DNA from: Streptomyces nymphaeiformis
GTDB taxonomy: Bacteria; Actinomycetota; Actinomycetes; Streptomycetales; Streptomycetaceae
NCBI RefSeq assembly: GCF_014203895.1
Contig: NZ_JACHJY010000011.1
Location: 62,001 to 126,000 of the forward strand
Direction of reading: 5' to 3'
Length of the DNA: 64,000 nt
Shown here: positions 8,774-16,337 of the stretch, piece by piece
Layout of the letters: each line of letters starts with the position of its first letter
Position numbering within the stretch: the first letter of the stretch is position 1
Notes under the pieces: model-generated
What the model was told of the DNA's origin: nothing
The model's input: only the letters and a program-made list of their open reading frames with translations
The model's database searches: none
Translations under genes and position numbers: made by a program

Positions 8774-10096
8774 TCAGCAGGTGGCGTCGACGGCGTCACC
8801 GTTGGCGGGCCGGTGCGTGGTCGCGGCCCGCAGCTTGTTGTAGTTGGCGACGTACGCGTCGTGGACCGCGGGGTCCTCGAACTGGAGCATCGTCTCGTCG
8901 CTCTGGCGCAGCGAGTTGGTGGACCAGTTGTGGCTGCCGGTCCACACGATCTTGCGGTCGGGGACGCCGTAGTAGTTGCCCTCGATCAGCAGGTACTTGT
9001 CGTGGATCCAGGTGGAGTCCTTGCCGCAGTAGTACGTGGTGATGACGCCGTTGTACGCGTTGGTCGTGGCGGCCAGGAGCTTCTCCAGGGAGGTCCTGGC
9101 CAGGCCGTTGGAGCCGTCGTGGGTGAGGGCGACCTCGACGTAGCAGCCCTGGGCGTCGAGCTGGACGAGCTTGTCCGCGAGGTAGGGGCGGGAGAAGATC
9201 GTCATGGCGACGCGGATCCGCGTGCGGTGGTTGTCGGTGGTGCCGACGACCGAGTTGCCGAAGCAGTTCACGTGGTCGAGGACGGTCGCGACGGTGTCCT
9301 CTCCCGGGTCGTCGTAGAACACCGAGTCGCTGGTGGCGGCGCGCGGATAGAAGTGGATCTTCGCGTTGCCGGAGGCCACCGGGGCGCGGCCGGTGTCGTA
9401 GTAGTTGTTGTTCGGGACCTTGGCGGCGAGGTCGTCGAAGTAGCCGTTGTAGGCGTTGTAGATGCCGTCGTTGCCGGTCAGGACCAGGGCGTTGTTCCAG
9501 CCGAGGTAGCCGTCGCGGCCGGTGTGGAGGTTCGCCGAGGACTGCATGACGACGCGGGGCGTGCCGTTCGTCTCGGTGAAGAGGATGAACTTGTTGTGGT
9601 TGATGGCGTCGACGCCGCCCTTGGCCAGGGTGCCGATGCAGCCGCGGGCGGTGCCGCAGTGGGTCACCCAGGAAGGCTTCGAGGTGTCGGTGCCGAGCTC
9701 GGCGGCGAGCGTGTCGTACAGCGCGTACCCGGTGGCCTTCACGTCGAAGATCGCCTGGACGTTCACGCCGCGGTCGTGGGCGGCGGTCAGGGCGTTCGTG
9801 AACGTGGCGTCGTTGAGGTAGTAGTACGAGAGCCGGATCCGGGAGCCGGCCGGGGCGCCGCTGATCAGCTCGATCTGCTTGTCGACGATCGCCCGCTGCT
9901 CGGTCGCGGTGCCGACCGGGTTGTTGAAGACGGCCTGGGTGGTCACGCCCGCCGCCGCCGTCGCGCCTGCGGTCCCGGCGCCTGTGGTGTCGGCGCCCGC
10001 GGGCGAGGCGGAGACGGGCGAGGCGGAGACGGTGAGGGCCGAGGCCAGGAGCGCCGCCGCCAGGGAGGCGGCGCGGAGCTTGTGCCGGATGCGCAT
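8774..10096 (-). CDS. Secreted phospholipase D-like protein
   Basis: 440 residues. Residues 1-30 form a signal peptide: basic MRIRHKLR, a hydrophobic Ala/Leu core and an ASPVSA cleavage region. Two HKD-type half sites are seen, HNKFILF with SSAN downstream and HDKYLLIE with GSHNWS downstream. The Asp expected four residues after each HxK is Thr in the first and Glu in the second. The family hydrolyses or transfers phosphodiester headgroups, and some secreted actinobacterial members are nucleases. ATG 10096 was chosen over the longer frame to 10177 because it starts the signal peptide and follows an AAGGGA-type site. It is monocistronic. Confidence 0.8.
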   Translation of the reverse strand: MRIRHKLRAASLAAALLASALTVSASPVSASPAGADTTGAGTAGATAAAGVTTQAVFNNPVGTATEQRAIVDKQIELISGAPAGSRIRLSYYYLNDATFTNALTAAHDRGVNVQAIFDVKATGYALYDTLAAELGTDTSKPSWVTHCGTARGCIGTLAKGGVDAINHNKFILFTETNGTPRVVMQSSANLHTGRDGYLGWNNALVLTGNDGIYNAYNGYFDDLAAKVPNNNYYDTGRAPVASGNAKIHFYPRAATSDSVFYDDPGEDTVATVLDHVNCFGNSVVGTTDNHRTRIRVAMTIFSRPYLADKLVQLDAQGCYVEVALTHDGSNGLARTSLEKLLAATTNAYNGVITTYYCGKDSTWIHDKYLLIEGNYYGVPDRKIVWTGSHNWSTNSLRQSDETMLQFEDPAVHDAYVANYNKLRAATTHRPANGDAVDATC

Positions 10097-10185
10097 GGAG
10101 TTCCCTTCTGTTTTCGGACTCCGGTACGACTCGGGCGGGGGCTCGGGGGTTGCGGCCGATTCCGGCCCGATCGGCACGGCGCCCG

Positions 10186-10839
10186 TCAGGGCCAGAGGAG
10201 TTCGCGGGTCCAGCCGCCCGCGGTGCGCCGGTAGCGGAGGCGGACGTGGCGGCGGCGGGCGTCGCCCTGGAAGAACTCGACCTCGGCCGGCTCGACCACG
10301 TACAGGGTCCAGGTGGGGGCGGGGGCGTCCGGTTCGGCCTCGGCCCGGCGCCAGGCGGCGGCGCTCGCCTCGGCGAGGGTCTCGGGGGAGTCGAGGACCT
10401 CGCTCTGCCGGCCGACGAGCGCCGAGGCGAGGGCGCCGGTGGTGCGGGCGTGGAGGTCCTCGTACGCCTCCTGGGGGGTGCCGGTGGTGACGTGGCCCCG
10501 GACGCGGACCTGGCGGCCCTGGACCGGCCAGTAGAAGCCGAGGGCGGCCTCGGGGCGGGCGGCGAGCTGGCGGCCCTTGGCGCTGGTGGCGTGCGAGGCG
10601 AAGTGCCAGCCGCGGTCGTCGGCGTCGTGCAGCATCACCGTGCGGACGTCGGGCCTGCCGTCCTCGTCCACGGTGGCCAGGGAGAGGGTGTGCGGCTCGG
10701 TCTGTCCGGCCGCGGCCGCCGCCGTGAACCAGTCGTGGAAGAGGGGGAGCGGCTCGGGCGGGGCGCTCGCCGGGTCGAAGGAGGGGAGTTCGGTGTCCCA
10801 GACCCTGAGCGAGTGGAGGGCGCGGTGGAAGTCGGTCAT
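10186..10839 (-). CDS. Pyridoxamine 5'-phosphate oxidase-family flavoprotein (PdxH-like)
   Basis: 217 residues with the FMN-binding split-barrel layout of PdxH. The N-terminus (LPLFHDWFTAA) is followed by PHTLSLATVDEDGRPDVRTV and the FASHATSAKGRQL segment that holds FMN phosphate. WPVQGRQVRVRG follows, and the C-terminal end is RELLWP. ATG 10839 overlaps the stop of the upstream monooxygenase (ATGA), so the two genes are coupled. True PdxH ends in a conserved Arg-Leu-x-Pro; RELLWP is a variant, so it may be a PdxH-type oxidase acting with the monooxygenase rather than the B6 enzyme itself. Confidence 0.78.
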   Translation of the reverse strand: MTDFHRALHSLRVWDTELPSFDPASAPPEPLPLFHDWFTAAAAAGQTEPHTLSLATVDEDGRPDVRTVMLHDADDRGWHFASHATSAKGRQLAARPEAALGFYWPVQGRQVRVRGHVTTGTPQEAYEDLHARTTGALASALVGRQSEVLDSPETLAEASAAAWRRAEAEPDAPAPTWTLYVVEPAEVEFFQGDARRRHVRLRYRRTAGGWTRELLWP

Positions 10840-12080
10840 GCCGCCACCGTAGGCCGTGCGGTGGTGTCGTAGTCCTCGATCGCGACGGCGTTCGCCGTGG
10901 CCTGGATCTCGTCGCGGATCTTCTTCGCGATGAGGTTCTTCCAGGGGGTCTTCGGCAGCGTCCGGACCATGAGCATGCGCAGGGCGATCTTCCACTTCCG
11001 GTCGACGACCATCTCCTTGACGAAGCGCTCGGCCATCCGCTGGTTGCGCTCCACGCCGGGTCGCATCCGCTCCTCGTAGCGGGCGAAGGCGACGGTGTGG
11101 TCGCCGCCCGCCCGGGCGAGCTCGCCCGCCAGGACGTACGCGCCGGTGAGGGCGAGGCCCGTGCCCTGGCCGGAGGCGGGGGAGGTGCAGTGGGCGGCGT
11201 CGCCGAGCAGCACGACCCGGCCGGTGGACCAGTGGTCCATCTCCACGAGGGCGATGGAGTCGAGGTAGAAGTCGTCGGCCTCGGCGGCGTGCCCGAGCAG
11301 GCGCGGGATCTCCCAGCCGTCGCCCTCGAAGGTGCGGGCGAGGAAGCGCTTCTGGGCGGCGGTGTCGCGGTGGTCGGGCTGCTCCTGGGTGGAGGAGAAG
11401 ACGAAGAGGTTCTTGGCGTCGGTCTCGCCGGCGGAGCTGTAGACGCAGGTCAGCTTCCCGGGGAGCGCGTGGTAGGTCTCCCAGCGGTCCAGGCCCAGGT
11501 GGTTGGGGGCCGTGAAGATGGAGATGTACGCGTCGAGGTGGCGCTTGTACCGCTCCTCCGGGCCGAAGACGAGCCTCCGGGTGTTCGAGTGGAGGCCGTC
11601 GGCGCCGACGACCAGGTCGAAGCGGCGGACGGTGCCGGACTCGAAGGCGACGGTGACGCCGTCGGGGTCCTCCGTCAGGGCGGCGATCGAGTCGCCGAAG
11701 ACGTACTCGACGTCCTCGCGGGTCCGGTCGTACAGGATGCGGGCGAGCTCGCCGCGCATGATCTCGTCGTCCTGCTCGACGCGGCCGCCGAAGATGTCGG
11801 CGGGCAGTTCGCCGATGGTGCGGCCGGCGTCGTCGACGTACGAACCGCCGCGCATGTCCGTGGAGTTGGCGCGGATCTCGTCGAGGACGCCCATCCGGCG
11901 GCAGACCTCGATGGCGGTGCCGCGGATGTCCACCTTGTAGCCGCCGGTGCGGAGTTCGGGGGCGCGCTCGACGACGGTCGGGACGAAGCCGTAGCGGTGC
12001 AGCCAGAGGGCGAGGGCGGGGCCGGCGATCGAGGCGCCGGAGATCAGGACGGTCTTGGCGGTCTTCGTGGTGCTGGTCAT
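10836..12080 (-). CDS. FAD-dependent monooxygenase (aromatic hydroxylase / TetX type)
   Basis: 414 residues. The N-terminal dinucleotide-binding motif is TVLISGASIAGPALALWL. The mid-protein DG motif is GADGLHSNTR (about residue 165), and the GD motif is LLGDAAHCTSPASGQGTGLAL (about residue 290). This is the class A flavoprotein hydroxylase plan, using NAD(P)H and O2. ATG 12080 follows GAGGAG; the frame is open to 12131. It is the first gene of a two-gene unit with the PNPOx-like protein. The promoter region 12081-12176 has CTATAC...GTATAG arms that could form an operator. Substrate is unknown; secondary-metabolite or xenobiotic hydroxylation is plausible. Confidence 0.82.
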   Translation of the reverse strand: MTSTTKTAKTVLISGASIAGPALALWLHRYGFVPTVVERAPELRTGGYKVDIRGTAIEVCRRMGVLDEIRANSTDMRGGSYVDDAGRTIGELPADIFGGRVEQDDEIMRGELARILYDRTREDVEYVFGDSIAALTEDPDGVTVAFESGTVRRFDLVVGADGLHSNTRRLVFGPEERYKRHLDAYISIFTAPNHLGLDRWETYHALPGKLTCVYSSAGETDAKNLFVFSSTQEQPDHRDTAAQKRFLARTFEGDGWEIPRLLGHAAEADDFYLDSIALVEMDHWSTGRVVLLGDAAHCTSPASGQGTGLALTGAYVLAGELARAGGDHTVAFARYEERMRPGVERNQRMAERFVKEMVVDRKWKIALRMLMVRTLPKTPWKNLIAKKIRDEIQATANAVAIEDYDTTARPTVAA

Positions 12081-12133
12081 GGCAGGACTCCTCGTCGGGT
12101 GTCTGCGGGCCGTTCCCCTGCCCGCAGACATGA

Positions 12134-12175
12134 CTATACGGATGTCCTACACGGTTGTCTATGACGCTTGTATAG
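12134..12175. promoter_or_regulatory. CTATAC / GTATAG inverted arms upstream of the monooxygenase
   Basis: CTATAC at about 12134-12139 and GTATAG at about 12170-12175 flank an AT-richer segment containing GTTGTCTATGAC. The placement fits a promoter-operator for the minus-strand monooxygenase operon. Confidence 0.35.
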
Positions 12176-12190
12176 ATCCTTCGGGGGTGG

Positions 12191-13354
12191 TCAGCCGCGA
12201 CCGAGCACCACCGTCCCCGAGGAGCAGAACCAGCCCCCCGTCCCCGAGGCCACCGCCAGCTCCGGCAGCGAGCCGTCCGGGCGCCGCACCTGCAACCCCG
12301 GCGCCTCGCCGCGCAGTTGGCGCACCGCCTCCACCAGCAGGAACAGGCCCCGCATCCCCGGGTGGCAGGCCGAGAGGCCGCCGCCGTCCGTGTTCACCGG
12401 CAGCCGGTCCTTCTCCTGGACGAACGCGCCGCCCTCGCCCTTCGCGCAGAAGCCCAGGTCCTCCAGGGTCACCAGGGTCATGTAGGTGAAGGCGTCGTAG
12501 ATCTCGGCGACCTCGACGTCGGCCGGCCGGACGCCCGCCCGCCCGAAGGCCAGCCGGCCGCTGACGGCCGCCGGGGAGACCGTGAAGTCCTCCCACTCGG
12601 ACATCGTGGTGTGCGAGACGTGCTCGCCCGTGCCGAGCACCCAGACCGGGGCCTTGCGGCAGTCCTTCACGTACTCCTCGGCCACGAGCAGCACCGCGCA
12701 GCCGCCGTCGCTGCGGATGCAGCAGTGCAGCTTGGTGAACGGGTCCGCGATCATCGGCCCGTCCAGGACGTCGTCGACGGTGATCGGCTCGCGGAACATC
12801 GCCTCCGGGTTGAGCGCCGCGTTCGCCCGCGCCCGCACGGCCACCTCCGCGAGCTGCTCCAGGGTCGTGCCGTACTCGTGCATGTGACGGCGGGCGGCCA
12901 TCGCGTACTTGGCGATCAGGGTGTGCCCGTACGGCACCTCGAACTGGAGCGGGCCGCGCGAGCCGAACGAGAGGTTCGAGGTGCGGCGCCGGGCCCGGAT
13001 GTCGGCGCGGGCCGTGGAGCCGTACACGAGCAGGACCGCGTTCGCACGGCCCGCGGCGATCGCGTCGGCGGCGTGCGCGGCCATGACCTCCCAGGTGGCG
13101 CCGCCGACGGCGGTCGAGTCCACCCAGAGGGGGCGCAGGCCCAGGTACTCGGCGACCTCGACCGGGGCGAGCGTGCCGAGGCCCGCCGAGGCGAGGCCGT
13201 CGATCAGCGAGCGGTCGAGGCCGCTGTCCGCGAGGGCGCGGCGGGCGGCCTGGGCGTGCAGGGCGTAGGGGGTGGCCTCGTCGACCCGGCCGCAGTCGGA
13301 GAGGGAGACGCCGACGACGGCGACGCGGCGGGAGCTGCGTGTGGTGGTGGGCAT
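12191..13354 (-). CDS. Thiolase-like lipid-transfer protein (Ltp / SCP2-thiolase type)
   Basis: 387 residues with a thiolase fold: N-terminal VAVVGVSLSDCGR and C-terminal GGLSACHPGMRGLFLLVEAVRQLRG. The usual nucleophile-loop Cys is replaced in AVGGATWEVMAAHA, so it should not be a classical acetyl-CoA thiolase. Such proteins in actinobacteria include Ltp aldolases and non-thiolytic partners of sterol side-chain degradation, usually working with a DUF35 protein. No DUF35 gene adjoins this copy, although one sits at 23074-23499. The start codon is 7 nt after a minus-strand TACCGT box that lies inside a CTGACGG...ATCAG operator, so the mRNA is probably leaderless and directly repressible. It is divergent from the acyl-CoA dehydrogenase gene. 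Confidence 0.82.
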   Translation of the reverse strand: MPTTTRSSRRVAVVGVSLSDCGRVDEATPYALHAQAARRALADSGLDRSLIDGLASAGLGTLAPVEVAEYLGLRPLWVDSTAVGGATWEVMAAHAADAIAAGRANAVLLVYGSTARADIRARRRTSNLSFGSRGPLQFEVPYGHTLIAKYAMAARRHMHEYGTTLEQLAEVAVRARANAALNPEAMFREPITVDDVLDGPMIADPFTKLHCCIRSDGGCAVLLVAEEYVKDCRKAPVWVLGTGEHVSHTTMSEWEDFTVSPAAVSGRLAFGRAGVRPADVEVAEIYDAFTYMTLVTLEDLGFCAKGEGGAFVQEKDRLPVNTDGGGLSACHPGMRGLFLLVEAVRQLRGEAPGLQVRRPDGSLPELAVASGTGGWFCSSGTVVLGRG

Positions 13355-13358
13355 GAAT

Positions 13359-13373
13359 CTGACGGTACATCAG
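13359..13373. promoter_or_regulatory. TGACG-N3-CGTCA operator, site 1
   Basis: CTGACGGTACATCAG carries one mismatch in the right arm, and its flanks extend the symmetry (GAATCTGA / TCAGATTC, 13355-13377). On the minus strand it contains TACCGT, the likely -10 box of the Ltp-like gene. Confidence 0.75.
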
Positions 13374-13429
13374 ATTCCTTGAATCGGGACCGGCACCTCT
13401 CTGGGCAACCGGGCCCGCACCGCCCTAGC

Positions 13430-13444
13430 ATGACGGACCGTCAG
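13430..13444. promoter_or_regulatory. TGACG-N3-CGTCA operator, site 2
   Basis: ATGACGGACCGTCAG has a perfect core. It overlaps a TAGCAT -10-like box (13426-13431) for the acyl-CoA dehydrogenase gene, 17 nt before its ATG. Confidence 0.78.
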
Positions 13445-13460
13445 ATACGGAGGGAGCCCC

Positions 13461-14789
13461 ATGGACGCCGATTCCGCTGCGCTCGACGCCCCGAGGGCGG
13501 AACCGCCCGCGGGCCCGCCCCCGGCGGACCCGCCCGCCGCGACGGCGGCGCGACCGCCCGCCGCCCCGGCCGCAGGCCGAGCGGACCCGTGCGCCACCCC
13601 GCCCGCGGCACCGTTCGCCGGCGCGCCCGCGCCGGCCGCGGACCCGCCGGCCGGCCGGGCGGACCCGCCCGCCCCCGGCGGACCCGCCTCCGCACTCGCC
13701 CAGGAGCAGCGGGAGCTCCGGCACGCCCTGCGGGGGCTGCTCGCCGAGTGGGCCGGGCCGGACGGGAGCCGGGCGGCCTCCGCCGGCCCCGACCGGTACG
13801 ACACCGCACTCTGGGCCCACCTCGCCGGCACCCTCGGCCTCGCCGGGCTCGCCGTCCCCGAGGAGTACGGAGGCGCCGGCCGCGGCCCCGCCGACCTCGC
13901 CCTCGTCTGCGAGGAGGCCGGCCGCGCCCTCGCCCCCTCCCCGCTCCTCGCCACCACCGTCCTCGCCGCCCCGCTGCTCGCCGCCCTCGGCACCCCCGCC
14001 CAGCGCGCCGCCCACCTCCCGCGCGTCGCCACCGGCGCACTCACCTGCGCCCTCGCCGTCCCCGGCGGCCTCTCCCACGCCCTCGGCCTCACCGGCGACA
14101 ACACCGACGGGAACTGGTCGGGCGACGGCCGGGCCGGCGGCATCCAGGCCGCCCGCGCGGCGGACGGCGGCTGGCGCCTCTACGGCGAGGCCGCCCAGGT
14201 CGTCGACGGACACAGCGCCGGACTGCTCCTCGTCGCCGCCCACACCGGCGGCTTCGCCCGCAGCCGCACGCTCCTCTTCCTCGTCCCCGCGGACGCCCCC
14301 GGCCTCGTACGGACCCGGCAGCCCGCCCTCGACCCCACCCGGCCCCTGGCGACCGTCCAGTTCCGGGACACCGGGGCCGAACTCCTCGGCGAGGAACCGG
14401 CCGACGTCCTCGGCGCCCTCGCCGCCGCCGGCCGCACCGCCGCCGCCATGCTGGCCGCCGAGGCCGTCGGCGCCGCCGCGGCCGCCCTCGACCGCGCGGC
14501 CGGGCGCCCCGGCTCCCGCGAAGGCTCCCGGCACCGCCTCGCCGACCTCCACGTCCAGGTCGGGGTGGCCCGCTCCCTGGCGTACTGCGCGGCCCGCGAG
14601 CCCGACGGCGGACCGCTCGCCCTCGCCCACGCCCTGGAGGCGCTGCGCGCCACCGCCGGCGAGTGCCTCCAGCTCGACGACCTCTGCTTCAAGCGGGCGG
14701 CCTCCGACGAGCTGCTCTTCGGGCCCGCCCGGCGGCTGCGCGCACGGGCCGCCGAACGGACCGGACTCTTCGGAGAGGAGGCGGCGTAG
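13461..14789 (+). CDS. Acyl-CoA dehydrogenase-family protein with low-complexity N-terminus
   Basis: 442 residues. The first 70 are almost only Ala, Pro, Gly, Arg and Asp and are absent from typical members. The dehydrogenase fold begins at about residue 78 (QEQRELRHALRGLLAEW) and contains GLAVPEEYGGAGRGPADLALVCEEAGRAL. The C-terminal helical domain is divergent: HRLADLHVQVGVARSLAYCA is present, but the usual catalytic Glu and FAD-binding motifs are not obvious. It may be the non-catalytic half of an alpha2beta2 enzyme, as in sterol side-chain degradation, with a partner elsewhere. GGAGGGAG precedes ATG 13461. A Ddn-like reductase follows with no gap, and a TGACG operator controls the promoter. 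Confidence 0.75.
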   Translation: MDADSAALDAPRAEPPAGPPPADPPAATAARPPAAPAAGRADPCATPPAAPFAGAPAPAADPPAGRADPPAPGGPASALAQEQRELRHALRGLLAEWAGPDGSRAASAGPDRYDTALWAHLAGTLGLAGLAVPEEYGGAGRGPADLALVCEEAGRALAPSPLLATTVLAAPLLAALGTPAQRAAHLPRVATGALTCALAVPGGLSHALGLTGDNTDGNWSGDGRAGGIQAARAADGGWRLYGEAAQVVDGHSAGLLLVAAHTGGFARSRTLLFLVPADAPGLVRTRQPALDPTRPLATVQFRDTGAELLGEEPADVLGALAAAGRTAAAMLAAEAVGAAAAALDRAAGRPGSREGSRHRLADLHVQVGVARSLAYCAAREPDGGPLALAHALEALRATAGECLQLDDLCFKRAASDELLFGPARRLRARAAERTGLFGEEAA

Positions 14790-15260
14790 ATGCCCGCCGG
14801 ACGGAAGCTCGTGCAGAAGGTGTCCTCGACCCGGACCTTCGCCAGGGTCGCCCCGCACCTCATCCCGGCCATGGACCGGGCCGTGCACCGGCTGACCAAG
14901 GGAAAAGTGCTGCTCAGCGCGCGGATGCTGCCCGGCGTGATCCTCACCGCCCGGGGCGCGAAGAGCGGGCGGCCGCGGGTCACCCCGCTCGCCTGCATGC
15001 CCGAGGGGGACGGCCGCTGGCTCCTCGTCGGCTCCAACTTCGGCCGGACCGGCCACCCGGCCTGGACGGCGAACCTGCTCGCCCATCCGGACGTCGAGGT
15101 CAACTGGCGGGGCGAGGACGTACCCGTACGGGCGGAACTGCTCGCGGGCGAGGAACGGGCGGCGGCCTGGAAGGCGGCGCTCGAGTTCTGGCCGCCGTAC
15201 GCCACGTACCAGGCACGGATCGAGCGCGAGATCCGGCTCTTCCGGCTCACCCGCCGGTAG
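14790..15260 (+). CDS. F420H2-dependent nitroreductase / quinone reductase family protein (Ddn-like)
   Basis: 156 residues of the deazaflavin-dependent split-barrel family. It has an N-terminal amphipathic region, then VILTARGAKSGRPRVTPLACMPEGD and GSNFGRTGHPAWTANLLAHPDVEV, the signature F420-binding stretch. These enzymes use reduced F420 to reduce quinones, nitroaromatics or enones. ATG starts directly after the preceding TAG, with GGAGAGGAGG as ribosome site, so it is cotranscribed with the acyl-CoA dehydrogenase. fbiC for F420 synthesis is also in this window. Confidence 0.83.
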   Translation: MPAGRKLVQKVSSTRTFARVAPHLIPAMDRAVHRLTKGKVLLSARMLPGVILTARGAKSGRPRVTPLACMPEGDGRWLLVGSNFGRTGHPAWTANLLAHPDVEVNWRGEDVPVRAELLAGEERAAAWKAALEFWPPYATYQARIEREIRLFRLTRR

Positions 15261-15284
15261 GGGGGATCCCGGGCCCGGCACGGC

Positions 15285-15342
15285 GACGCCGACGGCGGTC
15301 CCGCCCCCCGTTTCCCGGGGAGCGGGCCGCCGCCGGCGTCGT
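15285..15342. terminator. GC-rich hairpin between convergent genes
   Basis: The segment 15285-15305 pairs with 15323-15342 (CGACGCC...GGCGTCG arms) with minor mismatches. It separates the Ddn-like gene from the convergent tetR gene. Confidence 0.6.
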
Positions 15343-15371
15343 CGACAGGACCGGTGAAGGAGAGGGTGGCG

Positions 15372-16019
15372 CTATCTGGTCGGCTTCTTGCCGGTGATTC
15401 CCAGGTGCACCAACAGCGCGAGGTTCGGCTTGAGTTCGGCCTGCTTCACGCCCCAGGTCTGGAAGCCCTTCTGGTGGCCGGCGACCGAGGCCAGCATCGC
15501 CACCAGGGAGCCGGCCATCGCGGCGGGGCTGACGTCCTTGTCGACCTTGCCCTTGGCCTGGAGCTCCTTCACCGCGTCCGTCAGGGAGTTGGTGACCGAG
15601 TTCAGGATCTTCATGCGGATCTTGTAGAACCGCTTGTCGCCCTCGGCGGCACCGAGGTCCACGACCCGCAGGATCGCGTCGTGCTTGCGCCAGAAGTCCA
15701 GGAAGCCCTCGACGAGTTCCTCCGAGGTCTGCCAGCCGGCCTTGCCGACCCAGGAGCGGCCGGAGACCAGCTCGGTCAGCGCGGCGCCCTCCTTGGCCAT
15801 TTCCTCCGCGATCTCGAGGACCGCTCCCTCGACGTCCGGGAAGTACTGATAGAACGTCGCGGGTGAAGTACCCGCCTTCCGGGCCACATCGATGACCTTG
15901 ACGTCCCGGTAGGGCGAGGAGCTGAGCATCTCACCGAGGCAGTCGAGCAGCTTCTGCCGCGTCGCCTGGCCGCGTCGTCCGGCCACGCGGCCGTCGACGG
16001 TGCGTACTTGTCCTGTCAT
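15372..16019 (-). CDS. TetR-family transcriptional regulator
   Basis: 215 residues. The HTH is clear: RQKLLDCLGEMLSSSPYRDVK then VIDVARKAGTSPATFYQYFPDVEGAVLEI. The C-terminal effector domain (FLDFWRKHDAILRVVDLGAAEGD, then SLVAMLASVAGHQKGFQTWG) resembles TetR proteins that sense CoA thioesters or lipids. It lies just upstream of afsK, divergent from a VOC-family gene. It is the most central candidate for the protein binding the TGACG-N3-CGTCA sites, being next to sites 1 and 2. Its own promoter shows only a half site (CCGTCAG at about 16021-16027), so this link is inference. Confidence 0.85.
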   Translation of the reverse strand: MTGQVRTVDGRVAGRRGQATRQKLLDCLGEMLSSSPYRDVKVIDVARKAGTSPATFYQYFPDVEGAVLEIAEEMAKEGAALTELVSGRSWVGKAGWQTSEELVEGFLDFWRKHDAILRVVDLGAAEGDKRFYKIRMKILNSVTNSLTDAVKELQAKGKVDKDVSPAAMAGSLVAMLASVAGHQKGFQTWGVKQAELKPNLALLVHLGITGKKPTR

Positions 16020-16337
16020 GCCGTCAGCTTACCGAGGGGGCCTCGGAGCGCGATTCGGCCGAGTGCAAATGGGGTGCACCCCGTTCTCCGAGGTCGGCAC
16101 GCGTGTCCCCGGCGGAGGGGAGGGGCGGGTTCCGGCCACCTCGGCGCCGGATCCGGGACGCCCGCCCCCGGGGTCCCCGGACCGCCGTACCCGGAGGTAC
16201 CCGGATCGGCTTATGAACAGTCTGTGGACAACTTCGGTGGACAACCCAGGCGCCCCAAGGGATCCGGCCCGGTGAATCGGCATTCTGTTCCCATGCCGGG
16301 GCGTGCGGGGCGGCCCCCGCCGTCCTAGCGTGTTGAC
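16020..16337. other. Intergenic region between tetR and VOC gene
   Basis: No gene is seen. It holds a CCGTCAG half site near the tetR start, a perfect 12-bp palindrome GGGGTGCACCCC (16071-16082), and a direct repeat GTGGACAAC at 16224-16232 and 16237-16245 with 13-bp period. TAGCGT (16326-16331) lies 6 nt before the VOC start and is a likely leaderless -10. Confidence 0.5.

Noticed and set aside
10186..10839. Calling this gene pdxH outright
   Set aside because: It is cotranscribed with a monooxygenase and its C-terminal motif is a variant, so only the family is claimed.
12317..15397. Giant plus-strand frame over the Ltp and dehydrogenase genes
   Set aside because: It crosses the operator region and both real genes in the wrong frame, with a Pro/Arg low-complexity translation.
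16021..16027. CCGTCAG near the tetR start as an eleventh operator
   Set aside because: Only one half of the palindrome is present, so it was not counted as a site.
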